Assembly: GCF_023502425.1 (NCBI RefSeq) | Contig: NZ_JAMFMA010000002.1 | Coordinates: 248,001 to 312,000, forward strand | Source: Flagellimonas spongiicola | GTDB lineage: Bacteria > Bacteroidota > Bacteroidia > Flavobacteriales > Flavobacteriaceae | Direction: 5' to 3' | Length of the DNA stretch: 64,000 bases | Shown: positions 54,221 to 63,580 of the stretch, piece by piece | How the letters are laid out: each line of letters opens with the position of its first letter | How positions within the stretch are numbered: position 1 is the first letter of the stretch | Program-made: the position numbers and the translations under genes | Notes under the pieces: model-generated | What the model saw: only the letters and a program-made list of their open reading frames with translations | Database searches by the model: none | What the model was told of the DNA's origin: nothing

Positions 54221-55138
54221 TCAATTTTCTATCTGTAAATCAGCATAATCCTTAAGAATTCCATCTGTAATCCAATTTGCGAACTTGCGTTTATCCGAAC
54301 GTACTGAAATAACCTCATCACCAGTTTTTTCTTGTTTGGATAGGGTAATTAAACTTACTGCTGGGAGCGCATTTTTTGCAAGGAACAACATGTTTTTATC
54401 TTCAAACGTTTGACTTGAAGCCTCTTCGCGTTTCACTATGCTGTTCTTTTTGAACACTTGTTGCAGATTTTCGGCCATGCGTTGTCCTTGTTCACTTTTA
54501 TCGTGATGAAAGACCATGACATCAAGATTTCCCGATTGTATGGTACCATTGGACTTGATAACTAATAATCGTTGATATTTTCCTTGGTTTTGTAGAAATC
54601 GCTTATTTATCGAAGCTACATAATTACCTAGTCTTTCTTGTGGTGTTAAGGCAATCTTAGCCTCTTCTTCTCCGCCCATCACAAAAACAGAAGCTCCTTG
54701 TTCCAATAACTTAGCTGCTAAATTTTTGGAAACGTCGTCCATAAAGGAACTCGCTGCAGCACTACTATCTTCCAATATAATGTAGTAAACCGCATTTTTT
54801 AGTGCACTGCCACTGTGACTCATCTGTCCCAATTCCTTATCAAAAATTGGTTTTTCAGTGGAATTGTCTGCCATTAGAATCATGCCCTTTTTCTTATAAG
54901 AATCGTCAGTGACTGGTATCTTATATTCTCTTCCAACATGAAGCAGACTACCATCTTTGATATCCTTTTCATTTAGCAGGACGAAACTCTCATAATGTTT
55001 TACTGGGTCCAACCCTTGTTTGCGAAGAATGGAGTAAATCCCATCGCCTTTTTGGGCAGTAACGGTATAATAATCTTCTTGGGCAAAAAGCACGGAATTT
55101 ACGCCCACCCACAACAATAGTGCTGGTATTAATTTCAT
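54221..55138 (-). CDS. LysM protein with degenerate amidase-like domain
   Basis: 305 residues: signal peptide (about 1-19), a LysM-like module (about 22-76, TVTAQKGDGIYSILRKQ) and a C-terminal domain (about 112-300) whose order of motifs follows N-acetylmuramoyl-L-alanine amidase (Amidase_3): YYIILEDSSAA, RLLVIKSNG, MVFHHDKSEQGQRMAENL, PAVSLITLSKQ and SDKRKFANWITDGILKDY. The zinc ligands are not where they should be: no DxGHGG at the start, SIHAD replaced by VIKSNG, and the catalytic Glu of PAVLVExGF replaced. It is probably a non-catalytic wall-binding protein. The Omp85 gene lies upstream on the same strand. Confidence 0.75.
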   Translation of the reverse strand: MKLIPALLLWVGVNSVLFAQEDYYTVTAQKGDGIYSILRKQGLDPVKHYESFVLLNEKDIKDGSLLHVGREYKIPVTDDSYKKKGMILMADNSTEKPIFDKELGQMSHSGSALKNAVYYIILEDSSAAASSFMDDVSKNLAAKLLEQGASVFVMGGEEEAKIALTPQERLGNYVASINKRFLQNQGKYQRLLVIKSNGTIQSGNLDVMVFHHDKSEQGQRMAENLQQVFKKNSIVKREEASSQTFEDKNMLFLAKNALPAVSLITLSKQEKTGDEVISVRSDKRKFANWITDGILKDYADLQIEN

Positions 55139-55225
55139 TAAATTAAAGTGTTGCTGGGGTGCAAAACAAAGTTGGCAAAAAGAGTTTGATTGGGAAAGAA
55201 ATATTGAACTAATTTTCCTAGAAAT

Positions 55226-56497
55226 CTAGAAGTATTGACCAATACCAAATACAACTCCTCTGGTTCCCTGATCTGTAATGCCATGACCGTAATCAATCCT
55301 GAAAATGGCATTGAAAATCCGTTTATGTATGAATCTAATGCCAAAACCAGGGTATATTCTTAGGTTTTGGGCATCCCCAAAATCGCTGAAATCCCCCCCA
55401 GGATTACGCCATGTACCACCATCAATAAATACATTGCTTTGTAAAACAAACCAATTCTTATCAATCAGAGTATGCCTGTATTCAGTATTCAGCACAATAG
55501 CTCCTGTTCCTCTATCAATCGTATTTCCAACACCTCTAATGTTAAGGTTGTTATCCACTGCAAATGGTGCAAACGGGCTATCAATATTACTGGAAAGTCC
55601 TAAGCGAAGTCTATTGGCCCAATTTCCCCTTTGACCCACCCGAAGGAAATACGTAAAATCGTTAAACCCTATTACAAATTCAGGCAACATCCGATCCGTA
55701 CTGTGTACATATTGAAGATTCAACGCACTTCTAAAACCGGATAAATATTGATAATAATATTCAATGGCATCGTAATTATAAATCAACTTAAGTAAGTACT
55801 TGTCCACCTCTAACTCCTGTGGCACGCTCGGGTCTGTTTCGCCAAACAGATAGTCGTAGTTCTCAGTAAAGAAATTGATTCCAAATTCAAATCGATTTTT
55901 GAAGTTCAGCTCAAAAAGTCCAAGGACTTCCACCGACTTGTTATTGTAGCGATAGTCAGCGGTTCCTGATTCCAAAAACACAGGTTCCTGGGTCCGCAAA
56001 TCTTGATAACTTACGGCTAATCCCCATTGTTTATTGAATAAGTAAGGTGCTCGTATGTGCGCGCCGTATGAATTGAAGATATCCCTTTGATAGAATCCTC
56101 CTAATGTTATGTTTTGCCCAAATAAATTAAACTCCTGTAACCCAATTCTAAATGCAAATTCGTCATTATTTGAGGTATAAACATTAGCAAACGGAATCAA
56201 CGTAAAGTTCTCTTCAACACCATAAAAGACATTGTAAGTCCCTTCCTCCAATGCTGGAAACACTTGGAAATAGGCATGGGAAATAGAGGGTAAACGTTTT
56301 AATCTTTGCACATCTTCCCTTAGCAGGGTTGAATCCAATTCCATTCCAGAATTCAGCCGTATCACCTTTTTTATAAATCCAGTTTTGGTCCGTTCATTTC
56401 CCTGTATCTTGACATCGGCAACAAAATTCTGGGCATAGGTTTGATACCCACTGAGGTAGACAAGAATCAATACGATTAAAAAATGGGGATTTCTCAC
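55226..56497 (-). CDS. Omp85/BamA superfamily outer-membrane protein
   Basis: 423 residues with GTG start at 56497, signal peptide ending TYAQ (about 22), one POTRA domain (about 23-100, VKIQGNERTKTGFIKKVIRL) and a D15-type barrel (about 105-423). The barrel shows the NIRGVGNTIDRGTGAIVLNTEYRH segment that carries the conserved turn and the closing VFGIGQYF. It has fewer POTRA repeats than BamA, so it resembles ShlB/TamA-type or PatD-like exporters. Its start is 3 bases past the stop of the GH113-like gene, which indicates co-translation. Confidence 0.9.
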   Translation of the reverse strand: MRNPHFLIVLILVYLSGYQTYAQNFVADVKIQGNERTKTGFIKKVIRLNSGMELDSTLLREDVQRLKRLPSISHAYFQVFPALEEGTYNVFYGVEENFTLIPFANVYTSNNDEFAFRIGLQEFNLFGQNITLGGFYQRDIFNSYGAHIRAPYLFNKQWGLAVSYQDLRTQEPVFLESGTADYRYNNKSVEVLGLFELNFKNRFEFGINFFTENYDYLFGETDPSVPQELEVDKYLLKLIYNYDAIEYYYQYLSGFRSALNLQYVHSTDRMLPEFVIGFNDFTYFLRVGQRGNWANRLRLGLSSNIDSPFAPFAVDNNLNIRGVGNTIDRGTGAIVLNTEYRHTLIDKNWFVLQSNVFIDGGTWRNPGGDFSDFGDAQNLRIYPGFGIRFIHKRIFNAIFRIDYGHGITDQGTRGVVFGIGQYF

Positions 56498-56500
56498 GGC

Positions 56501-57517
56501 TTAATGGTTAGATCCGTTGTAAGCCTTGAAATATTCCTGCAATACTTTTTCCGCAGGTTTGTTCTGAGGGGTAAAACGATTATCCTCAGTTCCTCCAGAA
56601 TCGCCATGTTGAATGAACCATTTCCAGATAAAACCTCCTGCAAACCATTCTTCTTCCCAAAACTCTTGGAATACAGCTTCAGTGGCTTTGGCTTGTGCGG
56701 TTAAATTCACATTCATTTGATTGCGATCCACCAACCATGGTTTTTTTGCAGTGTAATCCATACTTCGATAACCAAACTCAGTAAATAGAATGGGCTTGTT
56801 TTCTTGCTTTGATAAGTCATACAATTTGGATTTCCAACGCTGCCAGCCAGTTCGCAAATCATCCATAGAGGGGTCTTTTTCTATAGATAATGGGAAATAG
56901 GCATCTACGCCTATAAAATCCAATTGATTCCAAAATGGAACTCTAGGGTACTCATCCCAATTAGCAGCATAGGTGAGTTTCCCTGAATAAATTTGTTTGA
57001 TTTTTTCGATGAGTTCCTGCCAAAATAGAGGTCGGTGTTTAACAAATTCTTCCAACTCGGTGCCAATACAATACACTTCGGCTTTTGTTTCCTGTGCCAG
57101 TTTTGCAAAGGTCAAAGCAAAATTGGAATAGGTTTCTTCCAATGTCTTCCAATCTTCTTCAGATTGCATCATCATGTCTCCTGTAAATTCCCCCCTCCAA
57201 ATCCAGATTTGTGGCTTTAACATGATTTTGATATTGTTTTTCCTTAGTTGGTCAATATATTGCTTGGCACCTTTCCTAGTCTCCCCATACCACTGTCTTT
57301 CCGTATCAAAAATGATGTTTGGGGAGTTGAGATTTCTGGCAAACCCAAATGGCATTACCGCTGCGTAATTCGCATTGAGCTTTACAACCGGATCTATGTG
57401 TTCTTGATTGGCCTTTATCCGTGAACCAACAAAACTGATTCCATTGATTTTCTCAGGATTTTGTCCGCTACAGGAGAATTGCAGTAAACAAAGCAATAGG
57501 AGCCCTAATCTTTTCAT
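56501..57517 (-). CDS. Glycoside hydrolase family 113-like lipoprotein
   Basis: 338 residues from ATG 57517 (a TTG two codons earlier is possible), with lipobox FSCS (Cys around 16). A TIM-barrel typical of GH113-like hydrolases is suggested: IKIMLKPQIWIWRGEFTGD (strand with catalytic-side Trp), acid/base Glu in IGTELEEF (about 152-159) and nucleophile Glu in ILFTEFGYRSMDY. GH113 includes beta-mannanases. Substrate is not shown. It heads a three-gene leftward run with the Omp85 and LysM genes. Confidence 0.82.
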   Translation of the reverse strand: MKRLGLLLLCLLQFSCSGQNPEKINGISFVGSRIKANQEHIDPVVKLNANYAAVMPFGFARNLNSPNIIFDTERQWYGETRKGAKQYIDQLRKNNIKIMLKPQIWIWRGEFTGDMMMQSEEDWKTLEETYSNFALTFAKLAQETKAEVYCIGTELEEFVKHRPLFWQELIEKIKQIYSGKLTYAANWDEYPRVPFWNQLDFIGVDAYFPLSIEKDPSMDDLRTGWQRWKSKLYDLSKQENKPILFTEFGYRSMDYTAKKPWLVDRNQMNVNLTAQAKATEAVFQEFWEEEWFAGGFIWKWFIQHGDSGGTEDNRFTPQNKPAEKVLQEYFKAYNGSNH

Positions 57518-57561
57518 AGCCAAAAGTTAAGACTCCTAAAATAACCTTTTAGATCATAGGT

Positions 57562-58443
57562 TTAAAAAATTGCTCGCAAACCAATGTTAAATGTTTCACC
57601 AAGACCCGTGTTGTTTCCTCGTACAAAGTTGGTATACAAGCCTTCAATATTCAATTCGTCCGTCAATTGGTATTTTAAACCGCCACCCAAGGCCGTGAAG
57701 TTTTGGGTAAAATCGTTACCCAAATCTAGCCGTTGAGAATGTTGCGCCAAGGCCAATACTGTAAATTTAGAACTTGGGAAATAGCTTAAAAACATCCCCG
57801 GGGTCAAATTCAAACTATTATTGGCAAAGCTCTCATCTTTATCACCAAAACTTAATTCAGAATTAAGTTCGGTAAAAAGTTGCCATTTGCCTCCAGCAAA
57901 AGTGTGGTCATAAAAGAACCGGTTTTGCCAGATATAGCCGTTTTGGTCCAAAAACACCCCTTCTTCAGTTTCATTATCCACTAGTGGAATAAAAAAGGAA
58001 CTTTGAATGGAAAAATTGCTTACCGAAGCTATCGGCACAAATTTCACAGAAGGAGCAAATGAGGTGAATCCAGATCTGGCTGTTCCTGTTTCACCATCAA
58101 ATTGAAACACTTCCAAAGCGCCCCGATCTGCAATTACATTGGAACGAAACTCAAAAATGGCACCTACATTCCAACGTTTATTGTTTCCTACACCCGTATA
58201 TACTTCAAGCGTTGATGTAAAAAATGTTTGTCTTGGTTCATCACCATCCGTAAATGTGCTTTCCGTTTGTGTATAGAGGTTGTTGAACCATTTTAAATCC
58301 CATTGACCTTGGCCAATCAGCTTGGACGGGGTATACTGTTGAATGTTACTTTGGGCCGGGGCATTGGAATCATCCTGACCAAAGGCAAAAATTGAACACA
58401 TTATCATCCCTGCAAGAAGGATTAACTTACTTTTCTTTTTCAT
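57562..58443 (-). CDS. Outer-membrane beta-barrel protein, transporter-like
   Basis: 293 residues with signal peptide ending AFGQ (about 22) and about ten to twelve amphipathic strands, ending FNIGLRAIF with a terminal Phe, the sign of Bam-dependent insertion. Resembles unnamed flavobacterial barrel proteins annotated as transporters or hypothetical. A close partner is the DUF547 gene 23 bases upstream. Function not recognised. Confidence 0.75.
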   Translation of the reverse strand: MKKKSKLILLAGMIMCSIFAFGQDDSNAPAQSNIQQYTPSKLIGQGQWDLKWFNNLYTQTESTFTDGDEPRQTFFTSTLEVYTGVGNNKRWNVGAIFEFRSNVIADRGALEVFQFDGETGTARSGFTSFAPSVKFVPIASVSNFSIQSSFFIPLVDNETEEGVFLDQNGYIWQNRFFYDHTFAGGKWQLFTELNSELSFGDKDESFANNSLNLTPGMFLSYFPSSKFTVLALAQHSQRLDLGNDFTQNFTALGGGLKYQLTDELNIEGLYTNFVRGNNTGLGETFNIGLRAIF

Positions 58444-58466
58444 GATTGTAAAGTTGTTATATTGAA

Positions 58467-59189
58467 TTAATCGGTTTCGTTGAGACTCCAGTTGTAAGGG
58501 TAATAACCCACTTTCGATTTGGCGTCTAGTTTTTCCTTACGGTAACCATTCACAAAGTCTATTAGACTTTTACCGCCTTGAACAAAATCGCCTTTGTACC
58601 ACTCAAATATTTGGGACAGTAGTACTTTTTTACCTTTCAATTGGATAAACCCCGGATCATTCAACGATAATTCTGTCTGTGTCTGAAGCTGTTTTTCCAA
58701 AGTGTTGGGAAAATAGGCATTGGCAATAATGGGAGGACAACCCAATCCCGCACATACTAGAACAAAATGAAAACGGGCTTCTTTCGGGAAATTTGCCCTT
58801 AGCATTTTATTCTCAATATCATTTAGTGTGATTTTTTTACCACCAATTTCATAGGTTATCTTATCAAAGAAGCCAGCTTTATCCAATGGGGATTTAATGG
58901 GATAATCATCCACAATACCTTTGATTACGAAAAGATTATAACCATTTATCCAGAATGCTTGGAAGTAACTTGCATCTGTTTTAGGTATTGAAATACCTTG
59001 AGCCGTTTCCAAAAGTAAATGCAATTCGGCTGGGTTCTCCTTGATTTCCTGATAATCTATTCTACCATTTCTCACGTGCTTTGCAAAGAAAGCATCAGCT
59101 TGATTGAAGAAGCTATCCAAGTCTTGTCCAAAACTTGTTTGCATGGTTGCAAAAAGCAGGGTTAATGTAATTGTGTTTAGTATTTTCAT
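58467..59189 (-). CDS. DUF547 domain protein (second copy)
   Basis: 240 residues with signal peptide ending TSFGQ (about 22). DUF547 core: AFWINGYNLFVIKGIVDDYP (about 79-98) and the Cys motif FVLVCAGLGCPPI (about 144-156). It differs clearly from the operon copy at 52776 but keeps both Cys and the ending YPYNWSLNETD versus YDWKLNESK. It heads a leftward pair with the barrel-protein gene and is divergent from the FAD oxidoreductase gene across 233 bases that show no clear promoter box except TATATTTA at 59392-59399 on the other strand. Confidence 0.88.
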   Translation of the reverse strand: MKILNTITLTLLFATMQTSFGQDLDSFFNQADAFFAKHVRNGRIDYQEIKENPAELHLLLETAQGISIPKTDASYFQAFWINGYNLFVIKGIVDDYPIKSPLDKAGFFDKITYEIGGKKITLNDIENKMLRANFPKEARFHFVLVCAGLGCPPIIANAYFPNTLEKQLQTQTELSLNDPGFIQLKGKKVLLSQIFEWYKGDFVQGGKSLIDFVNGYRKEKLDAKSKVGYYPYNWSLNETD

Positions 59190-59422
59190 TTCTGTGTGAT
59201 AGTTGATTGAACTGCCGAATCTGTCGAACGGAATTTTTCGGCCATACAGAAAATTAAAGATTTTATGATTTTTTTAAGATTTTAATATTCAGCGAATTAG
59301 ACGTTCGAAATCCAACCAAAAACCTTACCGATTGCATTAAAATTTAAATTGTTTCTAAATTAATTCAGGAGATTAAGTTCCTATATTTAAGTACGACACA
59401 ATAGCAACACCAACACAGTTTC

Positions 59423-60772
59423 ATGGAAAACATTGTTATCATTGGTAATGGTATTGCTGGTATTTCGGCGGCAAGACACATTCGAAAACTATCAGACAAA
59501 AGAATCATCGTAATTTCTGGGGAGACGGATTACTTCTTTTCCCGAACTGCACTTATGTACGTTTACATGGGGCACATGAAATTCGACCACATACAACCTT
59601 ATGAAAATTGGTTTTGGGAGAAAAACCGAATCGAATTGGTTCGGGGATACGTAACCAAAGTCAACCCTGAGATCAAGCAACTCGTAATTGATGAATCTCG
59701 GGCGCTTCATTATGACAAACTCATAATAGCCACAGGCTCAAAACCAAACAAATTTGGTTGGCCTGGTCAAGATTTACATGGAGTACAAGGTCTTTATTCC
59801 AAACAAGACCTGGATCTGTTGGAGGTAAATGCTCCCAACAAGGATGTTTGCAAAAGAGCAGTAATTGTTGGTGGAGGTTTAATTGGGATTGAACTGGCGG
59901 AAATGCTAAGGAGTCGCGATATTCCCGTGACCTTCTTGGTTCGCGAGAATAGTTTTTGGAATGGTGTTCTTCCCAATGGAGAATCTCAAATGATCAACGA
60001 ACATATTTTGGAACATCATATTGATCTTCGTTTGGCTACCAATTTAAAGGAAATAGTTGCGGATGAGAATGGCAAAGTAAAATCCGTTATCGTAGCAGAA
60101 ACGGGAGAAGAAATTCAGTGTGATATTGTTGGTCTTACTGCAGGAGTCACTCCGAATATCGACTTTCTAAAAGGTTCTGGTATAGATTTGGGCAGAGGCG
60201 TGAAGGTAAACCGCTTTTTGGAGACCAATGTTAAAGATGTATATGCCATAGGCGATTGTGCAGAACAACATGAACCCATAGGAAACCGCAGACCTATTGA
60301 AGCGGTTTGGTACACCGGAAGAATGATGGGTGAAACGGTTGCACAGACCATTTGTGGGAATCGCCTCGAATACAAACCGGGACATTGGTTCAATTCTGCC
60401 AAATTCCTTGATATTGAGTACCAAACATATGGATGGGTATTCTCGGAAAGAGGAATGAAGGATTACGAGGCACATTTTCATTGGAGACATCCTAGCGAAA
60501 AAATCTGCATTACTATCGCTTTCAATAAGGAAACCAATGAATTTCTTGGGATAAACACTTTTGGAATACGAATGCGACATCAAGTATTTGATAAATGGTT
60601 ATCCAAAAACCAGACCGTGGATCATGTCATCGAACATTTAGCAGATGCCAATTTCGACCCAGAATTCTACAAAGCCCATGAAGTGGCAATAGTATCCAAA
60701 TTCAATACTGACTTTGGAAAATCGATAAAATCAAGAAAGAAAAGTCTAAAAAGAATATTTGCAATGGGCTAA
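59423..60772 (+). CDS. NAD(P)/FAD-dependent oxidoreductase
   Basis: 449-residue flavoprotein of the pyridine nucleotide-disulfide/rubredoxin-reductase-like class. The FAD motif GNGIAG is at 8-13, ATGSKPNK near 103-110, the NAD(P) motif GGGLIG at 150-155 and the second FAD motif DVYAIGDCA at 272-280. A C-terminal domain of about 130 residues (after 320) goes beyond the usual fold and ends in a basic stretch. There is no membrane helix. It is 38 bases upstream of a membrane 4Fe-4S protein, suggesting that NAD(P)H electrons enter that protein through this enzyme. Partner and final acceptor unknown. Confidence 0.88.
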   Translation: MENIVIIGNGIAGISAARHIRKLSDKRIIVISGETDYFFSRTALMYVYMGHMKFDHIQPYENWFWEKNRIELVRGYVTKVNPEIKQLVIDESRALHYDKLIIATGSKPNKFGWPGQDLHGVQGLYSKQDLDLLEVNAPNKDVCKRAVIVGGGLIGIELAEMLRSRDIPVTFLVRENSFWNGVLPNGESQMINEHILEHHIDLRLATNLKEIVADENGKVKSVIVAETGEEIQCDIVGLTAGVTPNIDFLKGSGIDLGRGVKVNRFLETNVKDVYAIGDCAEQHEPIGNRRPIEAVWYTGRMMGETVAQTICGNRLEYKPGHWFNSAKFLDIEYQTYGWVFSERGMKDYEAHFHWRHPSEKICITIAFNKETNEFLGINTFGIRMRHQVFDKWLSKNQTVDHVIEHLADANFDPEFYKAHEVAIVSKFNTDFGKSIKSRKKSLKRIFAMG

Positions 60773-60810
60773 TGCATGTCCATCATCATTAACCCTAAAT
60801 AGCTGGAACA

Positions 60811-62415
60811 ATGAGCACATACGATAGAAGTATGGCCCTTACAGGTCAACCACCAAAAATTCTAAGCAGAAACCAAAAAATTGCCACTCTCATTGGCATG
60901 TCTGGTTTGGCCATCCTATTATTGGCCGCCTTCAATGTTAGCTTTCCCAATAAGGGAATGTGGCTAACGATTTCCTTAATGGCCATTTCTGCCGGGACAG
61001 TCTGGTTTTCTTGGGATGCGTATTCCCAAAAACTACCTGGCATTAAAAATGATGGCGTTTGGTTCAAATCTATTTCCAGTAAAGGATTTTGGGGTTGGAT
61101 AGCGGGAATTGCCCTAACATCATTCTATATTATACTCTATTTCTATCCGGAATATTTGGGTCTGGTTAAAGACGGTAGCAATAAAGGGGTAATTGGTTTG
61201 TTTGACCCATTAAGCAGGTTATTAAGTGGCAATCCAGCCAGTCAATGGTTCGTTTACGGTACCCTATACACCGTGGCGATTTTTGCATTTGGGATAAAGT
61301 TTTTATGGAAATACAGACATAACCGCTACGAGCGAATTCGCACCATGAGCGTTATGTTTTTCCAAACCGCCTTTGCGTTTATCATCCCTGAGTTAATGGC
61401 ACGACTTAATGGCGATAAGATATTAAATGGCGGAAGCCTGCCTTATTATGATTTAAAAAATGTTTGGCCTTTGAACTATTATAACTTTGAAGGCTATAGA
61501 ATCAAAGCGTTTCTCAGTTCGGGTGACATCGGTTTTGCCTTATTGATTTTTGGAATCTTATCCGTGTTTGTCATTACACCTATTTTGACCTACAAATTCG
61601 GGAAACGTTGGTATTGTTCATGGGTATGTGGATGCGGTGGTCTAGCGGAAACTGCCGGTGATGCATTCAGACAATTGAGTGATAAATCTGTAAGCGCATG
61701 GAAAGTTGAACGTTGGGTCGTACATAGCGTTGTAGTTTTTGTCACCTTGATGACCACAGCTGTAATATATTCCTACTTGGGAACGGACACCAGCAAATAT
61801 TGGTTGACCAAAAGCACGTTCCTAATAAGTGTTGCCGTGCTACTTACCGTGGTTTTTGCTTGGGTAATGATTTTCAAAAGAGAACAGTTCCAGAAGGATG
61901 CCATCTACGGAGCCATAGGATATTTCGTGATAATTATGGCACTTATCGGTTTTCATTTTTTTAGCGGTGACGGAAACGTGTTTTTGTTCAAATCTGAAAC
62001 GCTTCGTAAATCCTACAGCTTTTTAATAGGTAGTATTTTCTCCGGGGTAATTGGAACAGGTTTTTACCCCATATTCGGTAATAGGGTATGGTGTAGGTTC
62101 GGTTGTCCTATGGCCGCAATGATGGGCTTTCAACAACGATTGTTCTCAAGGTTCAGAATTACCACAAATGGAGGTCAATGTATCTCTTGCGGAAACTGTT
62201 CCACCTATTGCGAAATGGGTATTGATGTGCGTGCATATGCCCAAAAAGGAGAGAATATCGTTCGCTCTAGCTGTGTTGGTTGTGGTATTTGTTCCGCAGT
62301 TTGCCCACGCGGAGTATTAAAATTGGAAAACGGCCCATTGGAAGGGAGAATTGACAGCAATCAAGTATTGCTTGGCAATGATGTTGATCTTATGACCCTA
62401 GTGAACAAAAAATAA
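60811..62415 (+). CDS. Polytopic 4Fe-4S membrane protein, NosR/NapH-like
   Basis: 534 residues. About seven to eight membrane helices, with a Cys-rich element YCSWVCGCGGLAET (Cys269, 273, 275) and a later WCRFGCP (Cys428 and 432), both typical of NapH, NosR and CcoG-type electron carriers, then two ferredoxin-type clusters (about 455-505): CISCGNCSTYCEMG and CVGCGICSAVCPRG. These proteins move electrons across or onto the membrane, for example to periplasmic reductases. No Nap, Nos or nitrite-reductase partner is in the window. Coupled to the FAD oxidoreductase upstream and the YwqK-like gene downstream (1 base apart). Confidence 0.87.
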   Translation: MSTYDRSMALTGQPPKILSRNQKIATLIGMSGLAILLLAAFNVSFPNKGMWLTISLMAISAGTVWFSWDAYSQKLPGIKNDGVWFKSISSKGFWGWIAGIALTSFYIILYFYPEYLGLVKDGSNKGVIGLFDPLSRLLSGNPASQWFVYGTLYTVAIFAFGIKFLWKYRHNRYERIRTMSVMFFQTAFAFIIPELMARLNGDKILNGGSLPYYDLKNVWPLNYYNFEGYRIKAFLSSGDIGFALLIFGILSVFVITPILTYKFGKRWYCSWVCGCGGLAETAGDAFRQLSDKSVSAWKVERWVVHSVVVFVTLMTTAVIYSYLGTDTSKYWLTKSTFLISVAVLLTVVFAWVMIFKREQFQKDAIYGAIGYFVIIMALIGFHFFSGDGNVFLFKSETLRKSYSFLIGSIFSGVIGTGFYPIFGNRVWCRFGCPMAAMMGFQQRLFSRFRITTNGGQCISCGNCSTYCEMGIDVRAYAQKGENIVRSSCVGCGICSAVCPRGVLKLENGPLEGRIDSNQVLLGNDVDLMTLVNKK

Positions 62416-62416
62416 A

Positions 62417-62890
62417 ATGCTTCGGACTGTTTTATTCGTGTTGGTTCTGTCTTCTTTCACCCATGGAAAAATGTACCATCGTAATTATTATGAAAATGGA
62501 CAATTGAAAGAAGAAGGTTGGAAAGAAAATCAACTTAAAGAAGACTATTGGAAACATTATTTCCCCAACGGCAACCTTCAAGCCAATGGTCACTATAAAA
62601 TGGGATTAATGGATGGCTATTGGTATTTCATGGATGAACACGGGCATCTGGAAATGGAAGGTCATTTTAAAAATGGCCAAAAGGTGAAATGGTGGCTATT
62701 TTATGATGAAAATGGAAAAATCAACCATAAATGCCAGTTGAAAAACGGTGTGAAAAATGGCTACTGCCTTAAATACACAGATGAAGCGCTCAAATCCGCA
62801 GAAAAGTATAAAAACGGAAAAAAGATAAAGGAATGGTTTAGCTTTGGGAGCTTTAAAAAAGAAAACAAGCTTTCCGATCTAAAGTCATGA
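62417..62890 (+). CDS. MORN-repeat (YwqK-type) exported protein
   Basis: 157 residues with a short signal (about 1-18) and five to six MORN-like units of about 22 residues, such as YYENGQLKEEGWK, YFPNGNLQANGHYKMG, MDGYWYFMDEHG and YDENGKINHKCQLKNG. Databases often label such proteins YwqK antitoxin, although no toxin is near, and I think that name is uninformative here. It overlaps the glycosyltransferase gene by 4 bases. A structural or surface role is possible. Confidence 0.82.
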   Translation: MLRTVLFVLVLSSFTHGKMYHRNYYENGQLKEEGWKENQLKEDYWKHYFPNGNLQANGHYKMGLMDGYWYFMDEHGHLEMEGHFKNGQKVKWWLFYDENGKINHKCQLKNGVKNGYCLKYTDEALKSAEKYKNGKKIKEWFSFGSFKKENKLSDLKS

Positions 62891-63576
62891 CAAATATCAA
62901 AGTCATTATACCCGCAGTCAATGAAGGGGATTCCATTGCAAAGGTAGTTTCTGAACTTCCTGATTCAGTATCTGAAATCATTGTAGTGAACAATGGTTCT
63001 GTTGATGATACCGTTGAAAATGCCCAAAAAGCAGGGGCCACGGTATTGACTGAAGAGCAGCGTGGATATGGTTTCGCATGTCTTAAAGGCTTGGATTATG
63101 TTTCCAAACAATCCAAACAACCGGACATTATCGTATTTATTGACGGAGATTATTCCGATTATCCGGAGGAATTGGATAAAGTGGTTGCCCCAATTTTGGA
63201 ACAAAACATTGATTTTGTTGTGGGAGCCCGAAAAAAATCCCTTCGGGAACCAGGATCTATGACACCGCAGCAAGTATTTGGCAATCAGTTGGCCACATTC
63301 TTAATGCGATTGTTTTTCGGAGCAAAATTTACGGATTTAGGACCTTTTAGGGCCATTAAATACGAAAAGCTCAAAACATTGGAGATGCAGGACAAAACGT
63401 ATGGGTGGACCGTGGAAATGCAGCTTAAAGTTTTGCGAAAAAAAATGTCATATATCGAAGTACCAGTACGTTATAAAAGAAGAATTGGTATTTCAAAAGT
63501 GTCCGGTACAGTAAAAGGTACTATATTTGCGGGCATAAAAATCCTGGGTTGGATTTTTAAATACAGCTTGAAATAA
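62887..63576 (+). CDS. Glycosyltransferase family 2 (dolichyl/polyprenyl-phosphate sugar synthase-like)
   Basis: 229-residue GT-A enzyme. VIIPAVNEGDSIAKVV at the start, VNNGSVDDT (about 37-45) and the DxD-containing IDGDYSDYPEEL (about 84-95), then TDLGPFRAIKYEKL (about 146-159) and a WTVEMQLKVL segment. This pattern fits DPM1/GtrB-type transferases, which load sugar onto a lipid carrier. It overlaps the YwqK-like gene and precedes another glycosyltransferase by 4 bases. Confidence 0.88.
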   Translation: MTNIKVIIPAVNEGDSIAKVVSELPDSVSEIIVVNNGSVDDTVENAQKAGATVLTEEQRGYGFACLKGLDYVSKQSKQPDIIVFIDGDYSDYPEELDKVVAPILEQNIDFVVGARKKSLREPGSMTPQQVFGNQLATFLMRLFFGAKFTDLGPFRAIKYEKLKTLEMQDKTYGWTVEMQLKVLRKKMSYIEVPVRYKRRIGISKVSGTVKGTIFAGIKILGWIFKYSLK

Positions 63577-63580
63577 TAAT

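Noticed and set aside
62417..62890. Antitoxin of a toxin-antitoxin pair
   Set aside because: YwqK-type name only; no toxin gene adjoins and the protein is exported with MORN repeats.
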